From assembly GCF_000485595.1 (NCBI RefSeq), contig NW_014577073.1:321604-385603 (forward strand): a DNA stretch of 64,000 nucleotides, given 5' to 3'. Made by a program: the position numbers and the translations under genes. The notes under the pieces were generated by a model. That model saw only the letters and a list, made by a program, of their open reading frames with translations, ran no database searches and was not told the origin of the DNA. This DNA is from Priapulus caudatus (lineage: Eukaryota > Priapulida > Priapulimorpha > Priapulimorphida > Priapulidae). This document shows, piece after piece, positions 55,201-62,924 of the stretch. Positions within the stretch are counted from its first letter, which is position 1. Each line of letters opens with the position of its first letter.

Positions 55201-55967
55201 CCTGGCTCGGTCTTGAGAGTAAAAACAATGCATGGATCCGTTAATAAGTCCATGCTATGTCTTCAGTGAGAATACCAATAAAAAACCATTGGCTACTGTC
55301 GCTACGTTGTAGGGATTATGTGCATAATATATTGCCCCGCCTAGTGTGCTTCCCTTCAAACACGGTTGAATTATGGAAAAAACATGGGACTGCCAGAGTC
55401 AGGCTGTGGTTCAAATCCACAATTTAGAAATTTGATAAGGGTGTATGAACTTGTGGTTCAGTTTAGGTATGGGGTGAGAGGACACGCCATAATAACAAGG
55501 ATTATGATTAATATATGAACAATGTGGACTAGTAATGTGGTAGCATATTGTCTCAGCTGCATACGTGAAAACAAGAAAATATAGCATAGAGCGGTTCCGG
55601 CATTGTAACCTTTCACACTTTCATAAATTCTTTTCTACCGATAACTTGGCATCATGCTGCAGCTATGTCATAGACTGGTGCCTGTTAGACGTTTGCCATT
55701 CGTTGCCTACATCTCATCTGTGTGTCTGTGATCAGGAGGACATGGGTATGACCTACGACGAGTTGTCAGTCTATGGTCGGCTGAGGAAGCAGGATAAGTG
55801 CGGTCCATATAGCATGTTTGGAAAGCTCGTACACACATGGAGAGATAAATATCGAGTAGAAGAGGTAAACATTACCACGAGGCAAGCAAGTGTTGTACGG
55901 ATTGTGTTTAATTACATTATTATTGTATTGTGTATATTACTGTGTATGTGCTGTGCATCATGTTCTA

Positions 55968-56007
<40 letters not shown>

Positions 56008-56580
56008 CGTGATTAATGATTTGACTGTTTAGTTTGATTTGGCGCAGAGTTATGCACTTGTATGCTCCACTAATCGCCCGTAGGTGTGTGCATGCTTACA
56101 CACCACAAATGCATCTTCCCCGGCAGGTATGCGAAGGTCACCAATCATTAAATAGTTGGGCGATTCGTTTTGGAGTAATTTTCAAGTAATTGGAACTATG
56201 CCTAAGCAGTCATTCATCAGCAGCAAGGCATTTTAAAGTATTAGTCAAACCTTTTCATGTTAAGACTCTAACTTATAAAAACCCTAATACCCTTAATTCA
56301 CCTCACAATCATTTGCTTGCGAATTAATACGAAATTTTAATAGATTATTAGATTTTAGAATTCCATGAGGTTAACACAATATCTGTGGAATACTCGCTTA
56401 CAGGTGGCGGAGAAGGTGAAGCACTTCTTTCGATGCTACGCGATCAACCGACATAAGATGACAACTCTGACGCCAGCCTACCACGCGGAGACCTACAGTC
56501 CCGACGACAACCGCTACGACCATCGCCAGTTCCTCTACAATGCCAAGTGGACGTGGCAGTTCCGCGCCATTGACGTGCAG
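40758..56580 (+). CDS. NADSYN1: Glutamine-dependent NAD+ synthetase (NADSYN1), 18 exons, 690 codons
   Basis: Catalyses the last step of NAD+ synthesis: ATP-dependent amidation of nicotinic acid adenine dinucleotide, with ammonia taken from glutamine; a cytosolic enzyme. The N-terminal nitrilase-type glutaminase domain (exons 1-9) shows the catalytic triad in its usual settings: Glu in LGPELEI, Lys in LIRPK, and Cys in [10 protein letters not shown] linker ([14 protein letters not shown]) leads to the synthetase domain with the ATP PP-loop SGGVDS, then [50 protein letters not shown] and [13 protein letters not shown]. All exon phases agree, and the total is exactly 690 codons against about 706 in human. 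The start ATG at 40,758 gives [19 protein letters not shown], matching the family. The C-terminus is uncertain: see 56,581-57,365 and 57,366-58,004. Confidence 0.97.
40881..41110. mobile_element. Small inverted-repeat element (MITE-like), core 40,908-41,075
   Basis: Core arms 40,908-40,943 and 41,040-41,075 are near-perfect complements (TATGTCCCCCAGGGTACTGC and its mate). Weaker complementarity extends outward to 40,881 and 41,110. The interior has TTAGGGTTAGGG and repeated GTAGGCG. No ORF. Confidence 0.85.
41291..42156. mobile_element. Imperfect foldback element, about 870 bp
   Basis: The outer arms (GCCGCGGACACAGGCACTTGG at 41,294 and its complement near 42,137-42,156), a middle block (TGCTCGCTTGATTTCATAC / GTATGAAATCAAGCGAG) and an inner block (GCGTTCGCTCC...GCGCAGTTTATGTAAATG / its complement at 41,730-41,790) are nested in mirror order. 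The right arm carries extra sequence. No transposase. Confidence 0.8.
43400..43460 (+). CDS. NADSYN1: NADSYN1 exon 2
   Basis: [19 protein letters not shown]. Contains the first catalytic residue of the glutaminase domain, Glu in GPELEI. Confidence 0.95.
43461..43928 (+). other. NADSYN1 intron 2
   Basis: No repeat or exon seen. The short open frames are not conserved. Confidence 0.75.
43929..44045 (+). CDS. NADSYN1: NADSYN1 exon 3
   Basis: [19 protein letters not shown]...DIIIDTGM, matching GYGCWDHYYESDTLLHSFQ of the human enzyme. Acceptor AATTGCAG, donor GTATGT. Confidence 0.96.
44337..44795. mobile_element. Tc1/mariner-type MITE, 459 bp, TA target duplication
   Basis: Terminal inverted repeats CAGTAAAAACTCGCGTATAA and GGGTTTTTACTG (about 27 bp, few mismatches) are directly flanked by TA on both sides (44,335-44,336 and 44,796-44,797). 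The interior has many copies of GGTTCTTAT/ATAAGAACC. No ORF, so non-autonomous. Confidence 0.88.
44899..44952 (+). CDS. NADSYN1: NADSYN1 exon 4
   Basis: [18 protein letters not shown], 54 nt, acceptor CTCTCGTAG, donor GTAAGT. Confidence 0.96.
45321..45462 (+). CDS. NADSYN1: NADSYN1 exon 5
   Basis: [20 protein letters not shown] and [11 protein letters not shown]. The Lys in IRPK is the second residue of the glutaminase triad by family knowledge. Confidence 0.96.
45463..46127 (+). other. NADSYN1 intron 5 with long pyrimidine tract
   Basis: (TCTC)/(CCTCTC)n fills 45,928-46,012, followed by GTGTGTGT and GCATGCATGCATG. Further CT-rich sequence leads to the acceptor TTATTAG. It opens long spurious frames. 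Confidence 0.85.
46128..46216 (+). CDS. NADSYN1: NADSYN1 exon 6 (catalytic Cys)
   Basis: [13 protein letters not shown]. The second Cys is the expected nucleophile of the glutaminase (Cys175 in human). Donor GTTTGC is weak. Confidence 0.95.
46217..48483 (+). other. NADSYN1 intron 6
   Basis: Contains the dispersed repeat at 46,395-46,970. The rest is AT-rich and unremarkable. Confidence 0.75.
46395..46970 (+). repeat. Dispersed repeat, copy A (other copy at 60,836-61,359, inverted)
   Basis: Begins near TTTTTGGCTCATCTGACATA and shares collinear blocks with copy B: CAGCTTGTAGAATCG, GTGCGTGCGTCTGTC/GTCCGTCC, AATCTTAACCG, AGGTCAAAGGTCAAG-like, ATTCCCTCCTTAA, GGAGGATGCAGAATTG, CGAAATTGGAGGTCAA and GGCAGATTTAGACATTTTCT. 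No ORF; probably a non-autonomous transposon. Confidence 0.85.
48484..48601 (+). CDS. NADSYN1: NADSYN1 exon 7
   Basis: [20 protein letters not shown], matching GLDGVEIITNASGSHHVLRK of human. Confidence 0.97.
48837..48968 (+). CDS. NADSYN1: NADSYN1 exon 8
   Basis: [19 protein letters not shown] and [11 protein letters not shown], 44 codons, phase 0/0. Confidence 0.97.
49140..49865 (+). repeat. 15-bp minisatellite (GGGCTGTGACAACAG)n in NADSYN1 intron 8
   Basis: Some 48 units with variants (GGCCGTGACAACAG, GGCTGCAACAACAG, GGACTGACAGCAG). A higher-order block repeats in the middle. It is read on the minus strand as a 261-codon Cys/His/Val-rich frame, which is an artefact of the 15-bp period. 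Confidence 0.95.
49979..50086 (+). CDS. NADSYN1: NADSYN1 exon 9
   Basis: [20 protein letters not shown]...APYPRMQ, 36 codons; end of the glutaminase domain. Confidence 0.96.
50336..50427 (+). CDS. NADSYN1: NADSYN1 exon 10
   Basis: Linker exon containing [14 protein letters not shown] (PIEWKYHSPEEEIS in human). Confidence 0.96.
50428..51998 (+). other. NADSYN1 intron 10
   Basis: ATCT/ATCC tetramer repeats at 51,495-51,660 and the complementary GGAT/GATG type at 51,820-51,870, so the two could pair. (TA)n lies near 51,930. No exon. Confidence 0.75.
51999..52150 (+). CDS. NADSYN1: NADSYN1 exon 11 (PP-loop)
   Basis: [19 protein letters not shown] then [17 protein letters not shown] is the ATP-pyrophosphatase loop of the synthetase domain. 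Confidence 0.97.
52151..52635 (+). other. NADSYN1 intron 11 with (TA)n and repeat remnant
   Basis: (TA)n at 52,240-52,303. At about 52,400-52,560 lies a degenerate dispersed repeat (GGGGGCATGCTGCTGGACCC...). It shares the GCATGC...GACCCCCCT motif with the element at 54,290-54,607. Confidence 0.7.
52636..52804 (+). CDS. NADSYN1: NADSYN1 exon 12
   Basis: [20 protein letters not shown] and [16 protein letters not shown]. Acceptor TATATGTAG, donor GTGAGT. Confidence 0.96.
52913..52978 (+). pseudogene. Partial duplicate of NADSYN1 exon 13 start with lost acceptor
   Basis: About 66 bp that repeats 52,994-53,059. The CTCTCCTGTGAAACTC block and the exon start CTATCACCTGAACGTGGTG are both duplicated about 80 bp upstream of the functional copy. 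The acceptor CAG is replaced by TAT, so it cannot be used. Confidence 0.85.
53028..53163 (+). CDS. NADSYN1: NADSYN1 exon 13
   Basis: [20 protein letters not shown]...[10 protein letters not shown], 136 nt, acceptor TTTTCCAG, donor [16 protein letters not shown] is near-invariant in the family. Confidence 0.97.
53573..53679 (+). CDS. NADSYN1: NADSYN1 exon 14
   Basis: [20 protein letters not shown] and [12 protein letters not shown]. Donor GTAAAA is unusual but fits the frame. Confidence 0.96.
54012..54143 (+). CDS. NADSYN1: NADSYN1 exon 15
   Basis: [20 protein letters not shown] then [13 protein letters not shown]; substrate-binding core of the synthetase domain. Confidence 0.97.
54144..55057 (+). 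other. NADSYN1 intron 15
   Basis: Contains the MITE at 54,290-54,607; otherwise no feature. Confidence 0.75.
54290..54607. mobile_element. MITE with 13-bp perfect TIR CAGAGATGCCAAC, 318 bp
   Basis: CAGAGATGCCAAC at 54,290-54,302 and its exact complement at 54,595-54,607. Inside are TACGA-rich AT sequence, (TTGTCATTTTT) repeats and AGCATGCCAGACCCCCCTAG. The TIR style is hAT- or P-like, but the flanks show no obvious 8-bp target duplication. No ORF. Confidence 0.82.
55058..55127 (+). CDS. NADSYN1: NADSYN1 exon 16
   Basis: [23 protein letters not shown], matching LLAPATAELEPLADGQVSQ of human. Confidence 0.96.
55128..55735 (+). other. NADSYN1 intron 16
   Basis: No repeat or exon recognised. 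Confidence 0.75.
55736..55864 (+). CDS. NADSYN1: NADSYN1 exon 17
   Basis: [20 protein letters not shown] and [15 protein letters not shown], 43 codons, phase 0/0. Confidence 0.97.
55865..56403 (+). other. NADSYN1 intron 17
   Basis: (TA)n at 55,970-56,006. Nothing else recognised. Confidence 0.8.
56404..56580 (+). CDS. NADSYN1: NADSYN1 exon 18
   Basis: [37 protein letters not shown] and [12 protein letters not shown]. Family proteins end within about 20 residues of this point. It is followed by a good donor (CAG|GTGAGC). If that donor were not used, the frame would run 40 codons further to TAA at 56,698. Confidence 0.95.
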
Positions 56581-57365
56581 GTGAGCGTGCGAGAGCGTGT
56601 CGCCATCCCACTATATGAACTTGAATATACGGATAAAACGCGGACTAATCACGGAAATTATGCAAAACGCACGGAGAGCCACGCACTATTACGGAGCTAA
56701 TCACAGTCCATAGCAAAATACACGGACTGCTACATATTAACTACGGACTGCCGTCTAATCTCTGAGAGTCCGTATCTACGTACATGGTACGTTAATTTCC
56801 CAGCCAGCGTGGCGCCCGCACACCAGCAGTGGAAGCTTCTGAAGCGGCCGAATGTTAACAGGTTCTGGCGCTCTAGCTATTTACCTGCTGTTTGCTGCCG
56901 CAATGGACCTGCCTTAACAGTCTAATCTTGTCACAGAGAGTGTCGCCATCCAGAGGTCTCGTCCGTAACTACTCTGTTATGTAATATGCCGTCGGCAATG
57001 TCTGATGAGTAACTTTGTCAACCCCCCGACCCCCCCCCCAAGGCCGAACGTGGATGGTGTGCAGCGCGTATACTGTGACCCTCCACACAATAGGCTATGC
57101 AGATTTGCTTTCTCTCTCTCTCTCTCTCTTCCTCTCCCTCTCACTCTCCCTCCCCACTCTCTCTCTTTGCATATAGAGATATATACATACACATATGCAT
57201 GTAAATTATAAAATTTGTGTCTGGTTTCAAGGAAAACCGAGTTTTGTGCACTGAGAAAGTCACCATTGCCCGAAACCGTAGTAGTAAAGTATTTTGATCG
57301 GAATAACGAAAAGCATTTCATCTTCTATAATCTTCTAGTGTAGAGTGCTCATGACACACAAACAG
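56581..57365 (+). other. Intron or 3' sequence after NADSYN1 exon 18
   Basis: A (CT)n tract at 57,110-57,165. Otherwise AT-rich. The final AG (57,364-57,365) lacks a good pyrimidine tract. Confidence 0.6.
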
Positions 57366-58004
57366 GGAGGAGGAGGAGGAGCAAGCAGAGGAGGAGGGGG
57401 AGGGGGAGGCAGCGGCGCACGCAGGGAGCGGGGCAGGGAGAAGACGTGGGAGAACTTCATAGAGGCCGACAAGACGAAGCACCTGCCGGCGAGCGCTCAG
57501 GCCGACGCCGGCCGCGGCGGCGCCCCCTCCCCGGACGCGGGCGAGGCCGGCGTTGCCGTGGCGACCGGCTCACGGCGGTCGGCGATGAAGCCGGCGAGCA
57601 GGCGGGTGACGTTCGCCGCCGACGACGACGTGCGGCTCGTGCGCTCACGGCCCGACGGCGTGTCGGCAGGGGGCGCCGTCGCAGACGGCGAGGCGGCCGA
57701 CCTTGCGACGCTGGGGAAGAACGCGCTGCTGAGGCTGCAGAAGGGCGGCGGCGGCAGCGGCGACGGCGGCGGCGAGGATCCGCGCAACCTCGCCGAGCCG
57801 CTGCCGAGCTACGCCGAGCACGTCAGCATGTACGGCGCGTCGTCGTCGGACACGGCTGCCGCGGGGACGCGGAAGCCCACCTACAGCAGCGTGTACGCGA
57901 CGAGCGCGCGGCTTGCCAGCGCTCAACCCTTCCCTCCGCATCTCGTCAGGTCCGGCACGGCGCAGAGGGATCACCTCAACGTTATTAACCTGGGCGCCTG
58001 CTAA
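57366..58004 (+). CDS. GC-rich exon: possible C-terminal tail of NADSYN1 or separate small gene
   Basis: Open for 212 codons and a TAA, in phase 0 with the donor at 56,580, so splicing would extend NAD synthetase to about 902 residues. It is also open from an ATG at 57,345, so it could be an independent 219-residue protein. The sequence has a poly-Gly start, KTWENFIEADKTKHLPASAQ, then SRRVTFAADDDVRLV and a Gly/Ser-rich disordered end (SYAEHVSMYG). RRVTF fits the RVxF docking motif for protein phosphatase 1. I do not recognise the family. The coding character (GC3-rich, no stops) suggests a real exon. Confidence 0.6.
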   Translation, partial: GGGGGASRGGGGGGGSGARRERGREKTWENFIEADKTKHLPASAQADAGRGGAPSPDAGEAGVAVATGSRRSAMKPASRRVTFAADDDVRLVRSRPDGVSAGGAVADGEAADLATLGKNALLRLQKGGGGSGDGGGEDPRNLAEPLPSYAEHVSMYGASSSDTAAAGTRKPTYSSVYATSARLASAQPFPPHLVRSGTAQRDHLNVINLGAC

Positions 58005-59456
58005 CGTCGCGCGCCGTCTTAATTTAGATGGAAGTGACGACGAAGACAGGTGTAGAGTTGGCCGCTGCGTGCAGGCAGGTGTTTTTCAGTTGGCCGCACG
58101 TTTAGTAACAGTCGTAAAGGCTAAGCGTTGCTGTGGGAAGAGTTGGAAAGAAGTTTTCGATGCGACTGGTCGCAGAATTTTATGCATCAGTGCTGTTATT
58201 TTACATAGATTATTAATATTGCACATGATTAGTGCATTCTAATTCACTGCATATGTTGTAGCAATTTTGAAGTTACAAAAACGCAGCTATTTTTGGATAG
58301 ATGTACGGTGTATTTATGGTGAAATTTCATGTTGGCAACGATGATGTGTATGACATTGATAAGGTCTCTGTCTGATTAAATATGCTACTGCATCTCACAG
58401 TGTCATACTCAGTAAAATATGCCGTACCCACCTTTAGCTGTTAGAAAATTCTTTCTTTTGCATAAATTTAATGAGGAATCAGTATTTTACCAGTCTTCAA
58501 CACAAACTTGAAATGCGAGCTTTGTTTTAAGAATGTGAAACGTGTTTAGGCTCGTTTCAACCCTAAACATGTTCCATCTTCTAGAAAAATTCCCCCCTTT
58601 TTCAAGCTTGTGTTATAAACTGGAAAAATTAAGATTGGATGTTAATTTTGATGTACTACTGCTTGATGACAATGTTGCATAATATATCAGGTATGGAAAG
58701 TATGTGAGTTGCCTTGCATCGAGTGCTGTGGTGCCACTGTCACCCTCACATCCTTGTTTCTATAGTTGTATTTCAGTACATAAAGTATATACCAGAGGGT
58801 GTCTAAATCCGGGTGTCTAATGATAAATTCAGCAAGAGAATGACCATATACCCAATTGACATTTTAGACAAGGCTCCATAAAAAAGCTGCAATGTTGCCT
58901 ACAGATTCAATTGAGAGAATTGTTGCTTGAAAGGCTGCCGCAGTCCTGCCAATAATGTGCGTGAAAATTGGCAATCTTTTTCAATAAGCTTCGAGGCTTA
59001 GAGATAGTATTGGTACGTTTTCCTGTAGATAGTAATTCTCTTATCTGACGCGTTTCTTTACTACATTGCACTTTCAGTGGTATTCACGTCAGGATGAATA
59101 TAAAGACGTATATATCTAGATATCTTTATAGCATTCAGGGTCGTATTCACTGTTAATATTTCACTGAGTGATCGATCATACAGTGGGTGGCTAGGCAGAC
59201 AATCGTCATATTCATGTATACAGAGTTTGATTCGTGGGTCTAACGACTGGACTGCACAGAAGAATTGATACTTTTATTTATTTTCGCTAGTGGCACCTTT
59301 ATTGTCGGTGTTTCTTTGATATTCCTCACCATTTGTGTCGGATGTGCGATTCCTCACGTGTGATTTATTGGCTTGTACATATCAACAGGGTAATGAGGTT
59401 TTATTGTATAAGTTTATCAATGTATGTCTAATTATATTTTGGTACATGCCATGTAT

Positions 59457-60223
59457 ATCAGGAGTAGATAATAGGGAAGGAGTGTGACATCAATAAACAA
59501 GGGAAATTCGTCATTTACTAGCCTTATAATACCTACGATTTACTACGCGTAACTCATCCAACTTGAGCTCAAATCGGACACAGTACATTCGCCTAGCATC
59601 GTGCGAAATCGTTTCCTCGTATACACCCGCAATCCGGAGATACAGACTAAAACGTACGACACGATTCTCCATTCTTTGGCCATCAATCCAAATCCATTGC
59701 GCGCCTCTAATTCAAACAAAAGGCAGCTACCTAACGCGCTATTGCTAACTCGGCGAGGCATGTGGCTCGCTGGGAGATTAGGCATCAACACTCGGCGAGA
59801 TAACCTTTGACCCGGTACACAGCTACACAGGCCACCTCTGCACATAGCTGGCATGCCTTCACGCACGCACGCCAACCGCAATCAGCAGCAGCTGATCGGG
59901 CTCAAATCTCCCAGCGAGCCACATTGCCCGCCGAGTTAGGTGTGGTTAGGTAGCTGCCTTTTGTTTGAATTAGAGGCGCGCAATGGATTTGGATTGATGG
60001 CCAAAGAATGGAGAATCAAGTCGTACGTTTTAGTCTGTATCTCCGGATTGCGGGTGTATACGAGGAAACGATTTCGCACGATGCTAGGCGAATGTACTGT
60101 GTCCGATTTGAGCTCAAGTTGGATGAGTTACGCGTAGTAATTCGTAGGTATTATAAGGCTAGTAAATGACGAATTTCCCTTGTTTATTGATGTCACACTC
60201 CTTCCCTATTATCTACTCCTGAT
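59457..60223. mobile_element. Large near-perfect foldback element, 767 bp
   Basis: Arms 59,457-59,779 and 59,905-60,223 are almost exact reverse complements (one of the longest identities starts ATCAGGAGTAGATAATAGGG), with a 125-bp loop. GTAT lies directly outside both ends (59,453-59,456 and 60,224-60,227), a possible 4-bp target duplication. Mirror-image open frames of 65-112 codons appear on both strands because of the symmetry. High arm identity suggests recent insertion or conversion. Confidence 0.92.
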
Positions 60224-60835
60224 GTATATATATATATATAAATATATGTATATATATATATTATATATATATGTGTGTGCATACACGTATTCTAGTTTTC
60301 GTGAAATTACCATAATAACAGCAATTCAATTAGGTTCATTTAATGAAATGCATATAAACACATTTTGTGTGATATAGTATGATATATGACTAGTGATTTA
60401 CTACTTACAAGGTCTAGACTGTGTAGTTACTTTACTGATAGGAAGTTATGGAAAGGCAGTGTTGGCAGTTAGTGAAATAGATGCGATTCGTTAGATTTAC
60501 TCTATTCACCGTGGTCAGATCCCAGTACTGAACAACAAGTGCCGCAGAGTGACAGCGCTCAACTGACGTGTACTGTAGCCGGCTATTCTTCTGATAAACT
60601 CACTGGCAACCGAATCCAGTGCGCCCTCCCGCCACCGCGTTGATAGGCTTTGCTATACCGGTAGTACAGTAATAAAGATATAGCTGTGTCGCTTTAATGA
60701 CTTCGCTATATTAACGTTATCATGGATATGCGTCGAGCGCGAGCGTAGTGGTGGTGGGGGGAGGGGCGGGTGAAGGGGGCTCTAATAGCAAAAGCAGTTC
60801 AGTCCTTTGTTAACAGTCAACAAATCCATGTTTAA

Positions 60836-61359
60836 CCCTCCTCTTGGGGGTCAAAAGGTTATCAGACACTTACTCTTCGCACATCAGTGGAAAGCACATT
60901 TCATGGCCCTTTCAATAAAGCCATAAAAATGGTGGGTCACCGCTGAAACAGAAAAGTTTTCCAATCGCTCCGTCAGACCATGTCCTCAGAAAATGTCTAA
61001 AATCTGCCCTGTGCCCCATTGACCTTTGACCTCCAATTTCGGCACAGTGATGGCTTTTCCTACCATGATGCTATACACCGACTATCACGAGCCTAGGTCG
61101 AGCCATTTAGATTTGTACCGCAATTCTGCATTTCCTCCCTATACCTTAAGTTAAGGAGGGAATGTTCTTCTTTTACACGTCTTGACCTTTGACCCCCAGC
61201 TTCGACATCCCAACTCGTTTTCGGATTACCCCCCACGTCCCGAATATCGTGACCGTACGTCGAGCGGTTAAGATTTGTGCCCAACTGTTGACGGACGCAC
61301 GGACGGACGCTCATGCGATTCTACAAGCTGCATCCGACTATGTCAGATGAGCTAAAAAC
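60836..61359 (-). repeat. Dispersed repeat, copy B (inverted relative to copy A at 46,395)
   Basis: On the minus strand it reads TTTTTAGCTCATCTGACATA, then CAGCTTGTAGAATCGCATGA, GTCCGTCCGTGCGTCCGTC, AATCTTAACCG, GGGGTCAAAGGTCAAG, ATTCCCTCCTTAA and CGAAATTGGAGGTCAAAGG, the same order as copy A. Confidence 0.87.
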
Positions 61360-62045
61360 GAATGATGCTGCAGTGTTATAAAGAAGGTTAAGTTTTTGGC
61401 CACCCTGGCATGTATCATAGATGCTGCCATCTACAAATATCATATCGATAATTTTATCCATTGTGTAGAAATAGAGTAGTCATCTAAAAAAGTCGTAGAC
61501 TAGACGTAAATAAAAAAGTATTTGTTTCAACAGGAATACAATTTGAAGAGGCGTAAACTATAGTTTAGGGACTCTTGATAATATACAGTTACATGTGGAC
61601 ATTATGCTATGCTAATGCTCGGTTCTAGTTTTACACCTATTACACAATTTTAATGTGACGTGCCCAGCAAGTGTTCCCACCTCGTATACAAATGTTGATT
61701 GTACATATGCACTTTGCCTTGCATTCTTCAAGGGCATGAATGTAGTAAAAGGTATCCAATCAAAATGTATTCACAATGTAAAAAGTGTTAAGCAAAAATA
61801 TGACAAATTCGTATTTCAGCAATGCACTTTTTGTTTGTAATTTTCGGTATTTGTTGCAAATGGTCGGATACATGTCAAATAAGTAAGAAAAAGGTCGTTG
61901 ACTGGCATCCTCAGCATGTCCTGTAACGTGCGCATGCATTGCGAATCGCTTCAAGTTGCCTTCCCTCTTAAAACGTCACTTGTTGTCTATCCGTGGCACC
62001 GAGTGCCTGGTGAGCCTTCTTCATTCGCCTTTTCATTTAATAACG

Positions 62046-62440
62046 TTAGTCTGTTACCAACCTCGGTGACAAAGTGGCGAATGTGAGGTACCCCGTATGT
62101 GCTGCCATCTGCAGAGGAGGTACGCTTGCCTTAAAAAAAATGTCCCCCTTCGCCATTTTCGGTGTGCCGTGAGGCCCGTGATCCTCCCCAGCAGTCGTCG
62201 CCTCGCTTGATACGCTGTGTGCGTCACTCAGTTTCGGCTGCTTGTTCGGGGCGGGTTCCGAGCTGTCTTCGCACAGTGCGTCACCTAGGTCGAGAACGGC
62301 CGGCATGCAGACTCTACGCACGTCGAAGGTGCGCAGTAGGCACTCCATCGTACAGACCTCCGTGAAGTCGTGTTCCGTTAATGCGAGGCACGTTCGCTGC
62401 ACTTGCTCGATGCACGGAGAGAAGGAGCATATGCGGCCAC
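62046..62440 (-). CDS. TRMT61A: TRMT61A last exon
   Basis: From GGRICSFSPCIEQVQRTC to HTGYLTFATLSPRLVTD and TAA (62,048-62,046). It includes a Ser/Glu-rich insert (SSEPAPNKQPKLSDAHS) in the position where vertebrates have a variable acidic stretch. Acceptor TGTTCGCAG on the minus strand. Confidence 0.95.
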
Positions 62441-62924
62441 CTGCGAACACGGTTCACGTTGCAATTACGTTCGATTCATTCGCAAACAAAATTTAAAGCG
62501 TGAAATAAATTTTTTCGGACGTGAATCGTGTCTAAAACATGCAGGCTCCTCTCTGCAAATAAGGGTAACATGAAAGAACAAGCTCACGGCATTCCGATTA
62601 ACACACCTAGCCACACGTAGAATATACATCTAACCATGCTGAAGTAACTATAAGCACCTAGCAGTTTAATCGCTTGCTTTGCAGATGCTATAGCTGTCCA
62701 CGGCGCTGGAAGGTCGAGAAAAACGGCGTCGACTTCTAAGTTCAGTCCAAACCCAGCAGAGCAAACATCTCGGTGGCTAGCTGTGACTAGATCGGCAAAA
62801 CCGTGAGACTCAAACTCTTCCCTCGCCTTCTGCGCCCTCTGTTCGTGAAAGTCGAAGGTATTAAGGTGGCCGTTCGGTGCAATGGTTCGAAGAATGGCAT
62901 GTGACAGAGATCCACTACCAGTAC
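62046..62924 (-). CDS. TRMT61A: tRNA (adenine(58)-N1)-methyltransferase catalytic subunit, C-terminal part (TRMT61A)
   Basis: Two exons on the minus strand give the C-terminal two thirds of TRMT61A. This subunit pairs with TRMT6 to methylate N1 of A58 in the tRNA T-loop, using S-adenosylmethionine. The visible part starts inside the SAM-binding motif I (GTGSGSLSHAI). It continues with TIAPNGHLNTFDFHEQRAQK, VDAVFLDLPAPW (motif around the catalytic Asp, human DAVFLDIPSPW), then GGRICSFSPCIEQVQRTC and GYLTFATLSP at the end. The N-terminal exons must lie beyond 64,000 or were not recognised in 62,925-64,000. Orientation is convergent with NADSYN1. Confidence 0.95.
62441..62657 (-). other. TRMT61A intron
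   Basis: 217 bp with GTGCTT donor and CGCAG acceptor on the minus strand. Confidence 0.9.
62658..62924 (-). CDS. TRMT61A: TRMT61A exon with SAM motif I and catalytic Asp
   Basis: 267 nt; acceptor CATTCCAG, donor GTGCTT, phase 1 both sides. Encodes TGSGSLSHAILRTIAPNGHL through DAVFLDLPAPWTAIASAKQA. Confidence 0.96.

Larger units (their letters stand above)
58005..62045. other. Spacer between convergent NADSYN1 and TRMT61A
   Basis: AT-rich; ATTAAA at 58,374 could serve as a polyadenylation signal. It contains the foldback at 59,457-60,223, (TA)n at 60,226-60,272 and dispersed repeat copy B. No gene seen. Confidence 0.7.

Noticed and set aside
59543-60137. Mirror-image ORFs of 112 and 65 codons sharing protein sequence
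   Set aside because: They arise from the two arms of one inverted repeat and have no coding signature.
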